Assembly: GCA_951217055.1 (NCBI GenBank)
Contig: OX578280.1
Span: 16,717,394-16,781,393 of the forward strand
Origin: Gerris lacustris
Taxonomy: Eukaryota > Arthropoda > Insecta > Hemiptera > Gerridae
DNA: 64,000 nucleotides
Reading direction: 5' to 3'
Position 1 is the stretch's first letter. Every line of letters begins with the position of its first letter. The notes below the pieces were generated by a model. The model was not told the DNA's origin and did not search any database. It saw only the letters and a list, made by a program, of their open reading frames with translations. Positions 35,238 through 46,221 of the stretch are shown here, piece after piece. A program made the translations under genes and the position numbers.

Positions 35238-35670
35238 GTTTCAACTGAAAGCACGAACAAATTGCAGGTCTTTATTAACAGGTGCCTTCGCAGAATACTA
35301 AAAATATGGTGGACGGACACAGATGGTCTCAAATGTAGAATTGTTGCTTACATGCCACCAATGACCTGTTGAAATTGAGATCCGGGAGAGAAAGTGGAGG
35401 TGGATTGGCCATACTCTGCGTAAGGATGCCGATGATATATCTAGGCAAGCCCTAGACTGGAACCCTCAAGGGTGTCGGAGACGAGGAAGACCTAGAGGCA
35501 CCTGGCGTCGCAGCCTTCACAATGAAGTCAGCCTCACGAATCAGCACCTTACGTGGCGGCAAGTTAAGGACCTAGCCAGAAATCGTAAGGACTGGAAAAA
35601 CTTCACTATGGCACTATGCGCCCAAGGCCCGGCGTGATAGCATCTTCAAGTAAGTAAGTAAGTACACAGA
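35238..35670 (+). pseudogene. LINE ORF2 C-terminal end with (AAGT)n tail
   Basis: Two frames carry a conserved LINE C terminus. KLQVFINRCLRRILKIWW (about 35259-35315) is followed, after a shift, by an open 90-codon frame at 35365-35637. That frame has PVEIEIRERKWRWIGHTLRK, QALDWNPQGCRRRGRPRGTW and WRQVKDLARNRKDW, then a TGA at 35635-35637. The WIGHTLRK..WNPQGKRKRGRPxxTWRR signature is typical of RTE-like and related LINE ORF2 ends. A short (AAGT)n run at about 35650-35664 is the likely 3' terminus. The 5' part is absent. Clade assignment is inferred. Confidence 0.85.
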
Positions 35671-35674
35671 TTTA

Positions 35675-36830
35675 AAGTTTTATAGGAAGCTTATTGAGGA
35701 TAACGGTAAATCATATCGAAAAGCAGATTCCACTAGCGATAACTAATTTTAAGAGATCTAAAACTTTGATCCTATGACTTTTTGTCGTATCTCCATCTCG
35801 TATCCATCTCCGTCGTATCCATCTCCTTTTGGCGTCCGCAATTGTTATTAATTTCTTATTGGGTTGCTTAAACTTCACACTAATGCTCTTTAAATCGAGT
35901 ATTTATTATTTTATTAATTTTTCCTATAACTAGAGTTATTAAATATTTACTGGAGCAACTGCCGAATTGAGAGAAGAGATTGATAATTAAATTAATGTAC
36001 CAATGGTTGATGATTGGTGAATGACAGTATAATTGGTTTTGAGAACGTTTATTTTCTCATTTATTATACATTTGTTTAGCATTGTTATTTATTACTATAT
36101 TAATTAGTTTCGATTGGAAATCTCTTTATATTAATAAATAGAATCCAAACTTCGATTTGGTGAGTATTATACAAATGTTCATTTAATTTAACTTTCAACA
36201 AATTAATTAACACGCATAATCAAATAAATCAGGCCCTGAAGTAACTTCTAGGATTTCCCGTTGGTGAAATAGTTCACGCTTCGAATAACTTTTCCCACTA
36301 TTCGAAAGATAGGTAGAGCACATTTCATATTAGAAGATTGAACCTTCAACATTATCTCAAATTCTAAATAGGAAATATGTTAAACCAGAATGTTACCACT
36401 TAAAGTAGGTAAAGGCAAAAGGTGTTCACATCTTGTTTAATGTTAAAGTCTTAAGTACTTCGTACCTTTTAGACTTAAAACCCTGTCTGGGGTTTAATCT
36501 TACAGAGTTTTACCCCTTCAAAAGATACGTACTATATATCCAGCCGCAAATACCCTCTCGAAATTGCTTGCAAATGATTAGGAGTTGCAAACCTAAAATG
36601 AGATTCTATCGGTAAAACCACTGAAACCTACTAAACATCATTAAGAGAAACTCTTGTGAAACCTTAAGTAGTTTAATCTCACTCAGCCACACTACACATC
36701 TACATTCATTCAGTGTCAAACTACGACGCCTTAATACCTTAAATGCAAGACGATATCAACAAATTCGGCCAATTAGACTGACGTCTTCTAGTTAAACTAT
36801 CGACAAGACTGCAAAGCATTTAATTTATTT
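35675..36830. other. AT-rich DNA, no feature seen
   Basis: No supported feature. The 60-codon frame at 36433-36615 has no recognisable motif. Confidence 0.4.
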
Positions 36831-36834
36831 CATA

Positions 36835-36835
<1 letters not shown>

Positions 36836-36902
<67 letters not shown>
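36836..36902. repeat. (AT)n microsatellite
   Basis: AT dinucleotide array of about 66 bp. Confidence 0.96.
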
Positions 36903-36908
<6 letters not shown>

Positions 36909-37397
36909 GTACGATTAAATTTATAATTTTATAAAACTAATATTCCATAATCAGCGTATGTTAAACTGCATGTAGCGATTGCATACCAACAATTCTATCT
37001 AAAATTCGGAGATCATTAATATTTACATATTTTATACACATGCATTTTGCTTATACTATGCATATATATCATTATCATTAAAATATACACCATCTATAGC
37101 CAAGACTGATTTAGATGGTAGTTATTTACATATTATTTGTATATTTTAGATCTTGGTTTGATGAGGCCAATAGCTTATTACTAATAATACCTAAAACTTA
37201 TTACTAATAATACTTAAAAATTTAAGTTGATGATTTAAATGTTTGTTACCACATAAATTTGAGATCAAACTCAATGGTGCTCCAACTTTAGTTAATTGTG
37301 TTTTTTTACATTAATGTACAAGATGCTCAAAGAGCAGTTTATCTAGTGGCGCTGTCTTAAGACTTCCGGGAAAAGCAGAATAGAATAGGTTCTGTCT

Positions 37398-38016
37398 GAA
37401 GGTGGGGTCATAGCTAGCGGATCCGTATTTACGGAGGCCCGGAGGGATTCATTTATGGCAACTCTTTTGCGGTGGCGCAGAAAGTTGGTTCCAAACCATC
37501 TTTTTTGCGGTGCCGCTTTAAAACCTGTATGAAACCTTCACTTCGTCCTCTTCTTATTTCCTTTTTGTTTTTATATTACAATTGTTTATTATATTATATT
37601 GTGTATCTGAATTTGTTCCTACATTATTTTTATTATAATCTCTATTGCATCTGTGTTTAATATACGTTTTCTATAAGTGTTTTATCTTCATCTGTGTATT
37701 ATGTCCGTGTTTTTTTTTTTAACTGTGCTTATTATATCTGTTCCTTCATTATTTTGATTATATACCTATTTCTTATTTATATAATAATAAAAGTACTAAT
37801 CTATAATCTTATTATATAAGTTTTTTTTAAGCAAGAGAACTAAATTCAAGTTGAAAAAACGATGTTATAATTGGCTTTGTTTATAACCTGACCGACCGAA
37901 ACTCGAGGGGAGGGAAACAACGACTCCGTCCTCTGTCTCGGCGGTTCTCCGAAGAATATATTGTTATCTATATAGCCCTCCGCAAATAAGTATCCGCTAG
38001 CTGTGAACCCACCTTG
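37398..38016. mobile_element. TIR element, about 619 bp
   Basis: About 38-bp imperfect inverted ends: GAAGGTGGGGTCATAGCTAG at 37398 against the reverse complement CAAGGTGGGTTCACAGCTAG at 38016, continuing through CGGAT..TATTT.CGGAGG. No target duplication was apparent. The interior is AT-rich and non-coding, with a duplicated TTTTGCGGTGSCGC word near 37468 and 37505. Confidence 0.75.
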
Positions 38017-38019
38017 AGA

Positions 38020-39715
38020 AGACGATTAGGGTGGTAGACAAGATTGGCATAGATGCACTGATAACGAGATACCGGACAAAATGAAAATAAAAAAATCATA
38101 ATTTAACACATTAAGATCCATCTAGGATATAAATTAGACAAGTGTATACTGATGGAAAGTGGAATAACTTCTTGGAAAAATATTGAAACGTCAATTTGTA
38201 GATTAGATGCCCAAAGACATATCCATGATTCTATGTTTTTCCATGAAATGCAGAAAATTAGGGTTTTTTTTAATTATCTGCCTCTGAAATGCTAGGTTCC
38301 GTCTATAGTTTCTTTTTCTATTATAATTAGCATTGACAAATTCTTACATATGTCTCAGTATTTACTGCTCGCAGTCATATTTACACGAAAAATAAATGTT
38401 AATATATATATTTATAACCAGGATAAAATTAATTTGGCTTTTTATAATTATTTACTTTAAAAACTTGACATGACATTACAATCCTAACTTGATCCCAACC
38501 ACGAACTATATCGAAAAATAATTTAATTGAATTCTATAAGAGATCGGAAATTTAATTAAAACGAAAATGGAAGTAATGAAAAGGCTTGCATGGATGAGGC
38601 ATGGTAATGCAAGTACAAACTAATTAGTCGGTTACTAGATGTTTATATCGCATGTAATTAGTTTACATTGCTCTCTACCCTTTTAAGCTACTAATTAGAA
38701 CCCTGGATTAGACCTATATACATCGAATACATAATTAAGAAAATGTTGCAAATAATTTTAAATAAACATATTTCTGCATTACAGGTAAATCGAGATAGAA
38801 TTTTTAGAATCATTATTAATCATTTACTTGATTTAGAGTAACTGAGGTGAGGGGGTTAATCATGATAATTCCGGTTAGATAGTGGTGGTATAGTTTGAAC
38901 TTTGATGTCACTAAGGTAAAGAAGAAGGGATAAATAAGTTAAAGTATCATTATGAAGAGAGTAGACTAAAGCAAAATTGTTATGACATAAAAGCAAAAAA
39001 TGATAAAACTGCACTTGCCATCCATACAAAAAATAACAACCATAAAATAGACCACGACAACATAACACTAGATACGGAAAAAACTAATTGAAACGGAAAT
39101 ACCTAGAAGCTGCATACATAGCCGTAACAAGTGACACCATTATTTATAAATCAGACGCAAAAGACATAAACAAATATTATATGGCAATTCTGAACACAAA
39201 AAAAAGAATAATACCAAACCAAATCATAACTCCCGCCTTAAACCAAAAATAAAAAAACCTGCAAAATTAATTAAAATAATAGTAGGTCAACTACTAAATT
39301 AAGTAAATAAAAATAGCAGCACAAAATAATAGAAACAGAAATTTTAATTTAGATATGTATGATTATAAAACTACGTAGGTTTCGGCCTAGGTTACCACAA
39401 GTTACTTTACGACATCTGATTTTTACTTTTTAATCTGTGATACAATTACTGTTAATTTTATTTTATTTTAATTATTGTTAACGTTTAAATTCAGTATGGA
39501 AAACAGAAAAATGTTCTTATTATTTATTTACCTGTATATCCAAGGTTCAATGTTACCCTCCAACTTGTTTAAATGTATAAATTATATTTTCAGGCACGTC
39601 TATGCCTCGGAAAGAGGCCAAGTTTACGAAATGACGAAAGTATAAACAAATTTTTTTCAACCCATCAACAATGAAGTTAACGTTAAAAAAGAAAGAAAAT
39701 TATGAAGTTAAATAT
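38020..39715. other. AT-rich DNA, no feature seen
   Basis: No gene or repeat was recognised on either strand. Confidence 0.4.
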
Positions 39716-39720
39716 CGATT

Positions 39721-39972
39721 GATTTATTTATTACTAAATATTTATATACATATCGAGGGCTTAGAGTCAGACAACGTTATATAAATTTTTGTGTTATATA
39801 CACCATTAGAATGCTTGAGTTTCAATAGATAGAGAATCTATGCCCCAGTCAGCTTATGCATTGAAATACAAGCATTCTTAAGTTGTATAAATCAAAATCG
39901 CAAAAAATATAGATAACGTTGTCTGACTCTAAACCCTCGATATGTATATAAAGATTTAGTAATAAATAAATC
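39721..39972. mobile_element. Foldback MITE, 252 bp
   Basis: Inverted arms of about 70 bp with few mismatches: GATTTATTTATTACTAAAT at 39721 against its complement ending at 39972. Both arms contain CATATCGAGGG and GAGTCAGACAACGTTAT. The spacer is about 110 bp. No target duplication was resolved. Confidence 0.85.
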
Positions 39973-40393
39973 TATCTGATATACACTTATAAGCATTAGA
40001 TTTATTTACCTGCAGTTAAATTGGCCAAAGAAGTGGAGATCCCTATAATAGGGTTTATGATTGAAATTTTTACCATTTTAATTTGAAATAACTAACGGAC
40101 TTAGTTGGTAAGACAAATAATTATAAGTTTTGACTCAGTACTCCACACCGTTCTTGAGTTATTCATGTATTTGTAAAAATACACAAACAGACAGACATAG
40201 CGGAAACTAAGCAAGATAGGACCATATGTTGCATGGGTATTTCTTGACTGTTTTAAATTAATAAATCATATCATGAAGTTTGACCCAGTAATTAGAAAAC
40301 ATCCTGTATATTTCATTTGAATTATAATTCTATTAATTGTTAATAATATTCTATTATCAATTAGGTGGATATCGCTTTAATACATGAATTCCG

Positions 40394-40840
40394 TTGTTTG
40401 ATCATTTCTGTGTAGGGGTTATGCTGGTTGACCAAAGCATATTGACAGAGAAGCATATTGGATATGGTGCCTCGTACATTATGCTCCGGACTCGAATAGG
40501 ACTCTCTAGAGATTCAACACAGATCCTAACCTATGTTTCCCAACCTGTCCCTTTTATCTATAAGGGAACAAGGTGGAGGGGGACTTGGCCCCATGTCCTA
40601 TGTCAATTTGACGTATTGACTAAGTATTGGGGCAGCTCTCACAGGGACCCTTGGTCCCCTACACCCTTTGCCCTGTCTCTGTCAGTGACAAACAGTCTCC
40701 GATATGTTAACGCCCGCCCTTTAGAAACAAGCTATTGTGACAATAAGGGCATCAAGAGGACGTTATTTGCTCAGGTGTCCCGAAGGGCGAGTTCTACATA
40801 CAAGGGGACACTTCCTTTCTTTTATATCGAATGCAAATAA
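40394..40840 (+). CDS. Unrecognised 148-codon open frame (doubtful)
   Basis: A plus-strand frame open for 148 codons, with no ATG at its left end; the first in-frame ATG is near 40421. It lies in a patch that is clearly GC-richer than its surroundings (about 40430-40830) and ends in TAA. I recognise no domain, signal peptide, membrane segment or transposon motif. Tracts such as GTPFALSLSVTNS give no diagnostic signature. It could be an exon, part of an unrecognised transposon, or chance in a stop-poor GC patch. No neighbouring coding sequence supports it. Confidence 0.2.
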   Translation: MFDHFCVGVMLVDQSILTEKHIGYGASYIMLRTRIGLSRDSTQILTYVSQPVPFIYKGTRWRGTWPHVLCQFDVLTKYWGSSHRDPWSPTPFALSLSVTNSLRYVNARPLETSYCDNKGIKRTLFAQVSRRASSTYKGTLPFFYIECK

Positions 40841-41324
40841 GATCTGGTATATATAGATCACATACTTTATCTGAAAATAAGTACATTTTTAATAGTAACA
40901 AAAAATGTCAGGATACACAGAATAATTTAGCATACTAAACCAACAAAATAGATAAAATCATCTTATCATTAAAAAGCAAATCAGTAGTTCATGTTAAATG
41001 CACATGAAGTAAATGTACGAGTAATAGGGTAACTCGAATTATCCAAGCTATTAAGACATAGGGACAAATAGGACACGAAAGACGCGCGACTTATTTATGC
41101 AAACGAATTAAACGTTTACTTTTATCAAAAATCTTTTGAAATAAATAAATCTAAGATTTAACAATACTCGTAGATCTTGGTTAATAATAGCTAACTTTGA
41201 AGTTAAATTTTTAAAGCTTTTTCTCATGAACCTAAGTCAACTCACGTACAATAATGTGGCATTGATTAAAGAAAAATTAGACATGACTCACACAAATATA
41301 ATCAAATCAAAAATGTGTGCAGTA

Positions 41325-41425
41325 CTCCTCCCCCATGGAAATGCAGGGGTTTGAACCTGAAATGAGCCTCAAGATCCAGAATATAATCCTAAGGATATGG
41401 TCCATTGAGCCAACCCGCCAGGGGT
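41325..41425 (-). mobile_element. tRNA-like SINE head
   Basis: The minus strand carries TGGCTCAATGG (A-box-like; complement 41402-41412) and GGTTCAAACCC (B box; complement 41347-41357) at tRNA-like spacing. The flanking bases cannot form a 7-bp acceptor stem, so this is a tRNA-derived SINE head or tRNA pseudogene rather than a working tRNA. It directly adjoins the 72-bp tandem array. Confidence 0.5.
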
Positions 41426-41429
41426 TTAG

Positions 41430-41825
41430 ATAAGGATCTTGGTACATCGACAATGACGCCAGTCCCCTACCCTCCTGTAGGATTCCAACCACCAAGGATT
41501 TCGATAAGGATTGGTACATCGATAATGACGCCAGTCCCCTACCCTCCTGTAGGATTCCAACTGCCAAGGATTTCGATAAGGATTGGTACATCTATAATGA
41601 CGCCAGTCCCCTACCCTCCTGTAGGATTCCAACTGCCAAGGATTTCGATAAGGATTGGTACATCGATAATGACGCCAGTCCCCTACCCTCCTGTAGGATT
41701 CAAACCGCCAAGGATTTCGATAAGGATTGGTACATCGATAATGTCGCCAGTTCCCTCCCCCAAGTAGGTTTCCAACCATCGCATCGCCAGGGATTTCGAT
41801 AAGGATCTTGGTACACCGATTATGA
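41430..41825. repeat. 72-bp minisatellite, about five units
   Basis: The unit (AAGGATTTCGATAAGGATTG, then GTACATCGATAATGACGCC, AGTCCCCTACCCTCCTGTAG, GATTCCAACTGCC) repeats with a 72-bp period. The first and last units are diverged and the last runs into poly-C at 41835-41849. Because 72 is divisible by three, long frames are open on both strands (41405-41767 plus, 41426-41779 minus); these are artefacts. Confidence 0.93.
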
Positions 41826-41849
41826 CGCCAGTCCCCCCCCCCCCCCCCC

Positions 41850-42832
41850 AGGGAAACATCTTATAGGACGGTGCCGGTGTAGCGAGGTAAGTGGTTCACG
41901 CTTCTCTATTTGATAAAAATGTAGGTGGAATTGAAATGAAAATAATAAAATCCGTTTGCAAATTTCTTGAAGGACTATAGTAGAGAAGATTCTAATGTTT
42001 TCGAAAGATTCAATCGGTTTTATACATAAAACCATGAGGCAAAGCTCATTTAAGTATTAACTAATAAATCAAAATGAACTCAATAATAAATATTAAATAA
42101 ATAAATTAAATACAGGTGATAATTGAAATAGAAACTGCCTGAACTTCATGCTAAGTGAACATGAGGAAACGGACCTTCATTCGACACAAATGAAATGGGC
42201 TTCAGACGAACACATCCATTCAAAAAGATGATAATAACTGAATTGTTCGAAATGACTAAACTTAGTTTATTCATTGTTTAAACTCACTTTATATTATATA
42301 AAATGAATAACACTTCATAAGTTGGGGTAACAAAGTTATCAATTTGACCATAAAACCCAGTGCGGGAGAAAACTAGGTTGTAGGTGGTTTTCTCCGAATT
42401 TATCTAACGCGAGGTTGTCGAGAGAGAGCTATGGACTAGCTCCATTGTGTCCCAGCCTTTAATTCAGTGCACGGGCAACCTCTCTCTCTAAATTAGATTA
42501 ATTTATTTTGTAAGGGGGGCTGAGAGAAGGGGCTCTAGGTGGGATAAAGGTAGGAATTCCTGGGGTTAGCTCGCCCCACAGTATTTCCGGCATCAGAACG
42601 GCTTTACACGTTCCCTCCTCTGACAATCCTACCACCTAATTCTACCACCTCGTCTCTCTCCTCTCCACCGCTAATCTTGCTACAAACCTAATAGCCTGAT
42701 TAAAGGTGACCCCCATCAAATAGCTATAATAAGGTTTAACATATTTAACTAACAAATTTTTGTTGTGAACAAATTTTCATAAAAAAAGATTATCCTTAAA
42801 GACCAAATGGAGAGAAAAAGGATTATAATATA
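41850..42832. other. No gene seen; GC-richer patch
   Basis: 42350-42700 is GC-richer, with CTCTCTCT/GAGAGAGA tracts that could pair (42417-42430 with 42480-42495). No motif was recognised. Confidence 0.35.
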
Positions 42833-42840
42833 TATTATAT

Positions 42841-43460
42841 TAGCGTTGGGACAACCGACTAGAAAAAACAACCGAATGAATAAGTCGATTCGGGAAAAAA
42901 CAGTCGATTGAATTCAATCGACTGAAAACAGTCTCATAGCGGGTATAGGATATATGAATAAAGATATAAACCGAGACTGAACTCGCAAGTCGAATTTTTC
43001 AATCGAATGGTTTTTTTTTATATAGGAGAAGTACGGTGGAGGCAGTAAAGGCCACAGAGCTGAGGGGGGGTGAGAGTGAGAAGGCGCTTGACACTCGTTA
43101 TCTCGTCCCAAACTACAGCCTGCTACGACATCGTTTTCATTCGAATGAAAAAAATATAGACTGAGACTGAATCCAGTCGACTTTTTCATTCGAATGTTTC
43201 ATTCGGATGTTTTTTTGTTTTGGGTAGGGGAAAGGAACGACGGTGAAGGGCTCAGAGCGGAGGAGGGGTGAGAAGGCGCATGACACTCGTTATCTCGTTA
43301 TACACACGTCCACATATACACGTCCGAATTACAACTAATACAACTTCAAACTATAGACTGATATCATTCGAATGAAAACTAGATATCCACAACCGAATGA
43401 ATGAATATTTTAAAACAACCGTTTAGTCGACTTTTTTCAATCGATTGGTTCCCAACGCTA
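42841..43460. mobile_element. hAT MITE with TAGCGTTGGG ends, 620 bp
   Basis: The ends TAGCGTTGGG and CCCAACGCTA are inverted, flanked by the perfect 8-bp duplication TATTATAT (42833-42840 and 43461-43468). The interior is filled with inverted subterminal words (TCGATTG / CAATCGA and ATTCGAATGA / TCATTCGAATG) in many copies, plus a duplicated block GAGAAGGCGCWTGACACTCG (about 43078 and 43270). No transposase frame is present. Confidence 0.9.
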
Positions 43461-43744
43461 TATTATATATGCTAAAGGAAGCTGCAGAAGAGTGAAATTA
43501 ATTTATGATAACATACTTATCTTCCAAATTTCATCAAAATCGGAGAGGTATAAGTTTTCATAAGATAGTTAACGTAAATATTGACAGGGAGAGCAACGGA
43601 CACAGATTTTACCAAAAATGTTTTCTCAAGTCAGTAAAAGAAGTTTTAAATTTGAAGACAAAATCGAACCAGATTTTGTTCTTGTTTATCATTTGGCATG
43701 ATAATTGCTTTTTTATTTAATATATATATTATATATATTTTTGT

Positions 43745-44715
43745 TTCCGAGCTTACCGAGGGTAACGGAAGCTATGTGAGCGTTCTGAAGAACGAAACAT
43801 TTTTAGGTCTCCGATTTCAAAAATTCCAAGACAGAAATCCGTTTCAGACATCAGAGAACATTTTTGGTTCCGTGTCTGTCTGTCGGTCTGTCAGTCGGTC
43901 TGCCGGACTGTCAGTCGGCCTGTCATTTAGTTTTTGCGAACCAACATACCTTAAAAACTAAACGTTCAATTTTAATGAAATTTGAGTGGTAGGTCATAAT
44001 AATTAGCCGGTACTTTTTTACTTTAGAACCCCCCTATATCTCTTTGTGTTAATTGTTATTTAGACAAAGGATCATATAACAGAGTAGGATATATTCCTTA
44101 GTCTTCTACTATTAAGACGAAAGGATATTTATTCCAATGTATCTTGGGACAAAGGAATATCACACTTGTGTATATAATTGTGATCATATCCCTTAGACTA
44201 ATCCACTATTAAGATAAAGGAATATTAAATATAAAACTGCCTCAGGAGTCTCAATGTCTTGGGGAGACAAACACACAAACCTTTAAGACTTTTGTAGGAC
44301 AGACTATTGTTTAGAACTAAGGGGGGGGGGGGGGTGCTAAAGTAAAAAAGTGCCAATTAGCCCATATAAGTTTTAATCTTCTGCGCCTATTTGTTTCTCT
44401 TCCACTTGCGCACAAACATACATTTATTTACACCTATAGCTTCAAAAGTACTTATCTGATTTGAGTGAAACTTTTATAGTTTATCGAAAGTAACCCACCG
44501 ATAGCTCCAGATTGATTTGAACGCTCTTTAACTTTTGCTAAATTGATACTTTAATTCATGTGAAAAATCAAAGAAATTTTGACAGATTAAAAAAAACGGG
44601 GAAACAATTAAATCAATTAAACAATATTGGTTTGTAACAGCATAAAATCAATAAAGTACGTGGATAGGATGACAGGAAGTTATGTGCCACAACAATTGAC
44701 AGTCAGTTTTTAATA
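43745..44715 (+). repeat. Family H repeat, copy 3, interrupted
   Basis: Matches 8970-9530 and 6064-6920 (GGTAACGGAAGCTATGTGA, GGTTCCGTGTCTGTCTGTCG, CACATTTGCGC-type and ATCGAAAGTAACCC blocks, end TATGTGCCACAACAATTG). It is split by a nested 346-bp element at 44009-44354. Confidence 0.8.
44009..44354. mobile_element. Nested MITE with 8-bp duplication, 346 bp
   Basis: The ends GGTACTTTTTTACTTTAGAA and (reverse complement) GGCACTTTTTTACTTTAGCA are inverted, each followed by a C-run/G-run. The perfect duplication AATTAGCC flanks it (44001-44008 and 44355-44362). An 8-bp duplication points to hAT-like transposition (inference). Internal ATTAAGA..AAAGGA words are repeated. Confidence 0.88.
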
Positions 44716-44799
44716 GTTTACCAACTTGTTTTTTACGTAAGGCAGTTTTAATTGTTATGGAAGTTTGTGCTTAGCTCGATATTTCTTTGTTCTTAGGCA

Positions 44800-44832
44800 C
44801 TGACGATGGCCTTTTGAAGGCTGAAAGCTGCT
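44800..44832 (+). ncRNA. Hammerhead-like / Penelope-type hairpin motif d
   Basis: CTGACGA (a fully canonical hammerhead CUGANGA core) is followed by a stem GGCCTT..AAGGCT and then GAAAG. This is the best of the four similar motifs in the window. AAG-CTG-CTT after GAAA could be a minimal stem III. A stem I partner upstream was not found. Confidence 0.45.
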
Positions 44833-44930
44833 TTGACATTACATTTTTTTTAATTTACGTGGAGAGACAGTTTGTGTAATTCCTTTCCGTGGTTAAGAAA
44901 TCCAGACACTTCCCACATCATACTTTGTAC

Positions 44931-45090
44931 AATGTACTGCTGAAGCGAGTATAGTGGGATCATTAGTGAGCCATATAAATCAGAGCATCACAGCGAGGGA
45001 TCGAACCCACGACCTCGTGCAACACTCGTTTTAAATGGCCGAGCAATCGTAGGTAGTGCTTGCAGCCACACAACTACGCTGGCTTCCCTT
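44931..45090 (-). mobile_element. tRNA-derived SINE, copy 2 (short)
   Basis: The B box appears in reverse as GGGATCGAACC at 44997-45007, and the head ends near GCTGGCTTCCC (about 45078). The body words GTACAATGTAC and GCGAGTATAGTG..ATCATTAGTGAG match the copies at 19906 and 61296. Confidence 0.75.
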
Positions 45091-45094
45091 GAAA

Positions 45095-45480
45095 GATGAT
45101 AACGTATAATATATTCTATTTAATATATTTTCCTCCAATATAATTTGTAATAAGTTCTATAATTGAAATAAATATCAGAAAAATGCTTTCTGCGGATAAT
45201 TTTAACATTCCCTAATGAGAATTAAATAAATATTTAATACGGAATTAATTAGAAATATATTAAACTGATGTTAAATAAATTAAAAATAAATAAAGTTCCA
45301 CTTCATTACAGTTAATTCCATGAGATTAAAACTCTCTAATAATATATTTAATTAAATTATTTCGTAATATCAAAATACTTTTTTAATTTGATGGGAAATC
45401 AACTACACTTAGTTGCATAAAGATAATTTGCATTGTATTACGTAATCTATATTCTAGTTCTATTTTAGTAGGACAAACAG
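45095..45480. other. AT-rich DNA, no feature seen
   Basis: Nothing recognisable was found. Confidence 0.4.
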
Positions 45481-45488
45481 AAGTCTCC

Positions 45489-45606
45489 TGACGTCATATC
45501 ACTGGACGAATCATAACATGAGTAAAAAAAAACTAATGCAATGAGTTAAATTGGAAATGTGAGTGTGTTCCAAAATACTAGCTTGTGCGCATGCGCCCGA
45601 AGTGCG
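45489..45606. promoter_or_regulatory. Candidate promoter-like patch: CRE and NRF1-type palindromes
   Basis: TGACGTCA at 45489-45496 is a perfect cAMP-response-element palindrome. TGCGCATGCGC at 45596-45606 matches the NRF1/Ewg core. Downstream sequence to about 45800 is GC-richer. No exon was identified, and GCATGCGC words also occur in MITEs in this window, so promoter function is only a possibility. Confidence 0.25.
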
Positions 45607-45609
45607 AGT

Positions 45610-46215
45610 GCGAATGGTTGATGGTTGAAATTAATGCGAAACAATCTGTGAACTTTCTTTGAATTAACATATGTAAATATGTCATGAAAATCGAATGACT
45701 AGTGTTAGGTTTCAGTTTTAAATCTCCTGCCTCCTCAGTGGCAGCGCATTCCCTCGCCTCCTATAACCTCCCTATTCCCTTCCTTCCGCTTCCAACTCCC
45801 ACCTTGCACGCACAAGTACCTATTTCGCTTTTAGTTTTCCCAAGTAAAGATGAACTCATTATAAACCAGAGAAAAATTCAATTTAAATTTTAAGTACAAG
45901 ACTATAATTTGAGTGGTGTTACGTCATCGGTCTCCATCTGCCACCCCAGGCCTGGGACATCACCACCAATCAGCACACCAAATAAGCCTCTTTTATCACT
46001 CTTTTCCTTTCTCTACCTCTCCCTCTACTCTCCCTTTTTATTCTACAACTAGCTTTAAAAATATTGGCATTCAGAAAAATGTTGACGAATATACAGATCA
46101 ACAGACAGAAACGAGACTAAAAATATTCCTTGATATCTGACAGCATTTTGGGGGGAAGTCGATATTTTTTTTCTTCCGATATTGAAATAATTCTGTAACT
46201 TGCTAATTATGAGCC
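45610..46215. other. No gene seen
   Basis: The plus-strand frames at 45702-45893 and 45913-46140 are rich in Pro/Ser/Leu from C/T-rich DNA and have no recognisable motif. Confidence 0.3.
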
Positions 46216-46221
46216 CTCCCT

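Noticed and set aside
41405..41779. Long open frames on both strands encoding a 24-residue repeat protein
   Set aside because: The period is 72 bp, divisible by three, so any stop-free unit opens frames on both strands. No start context or homology supports coding.
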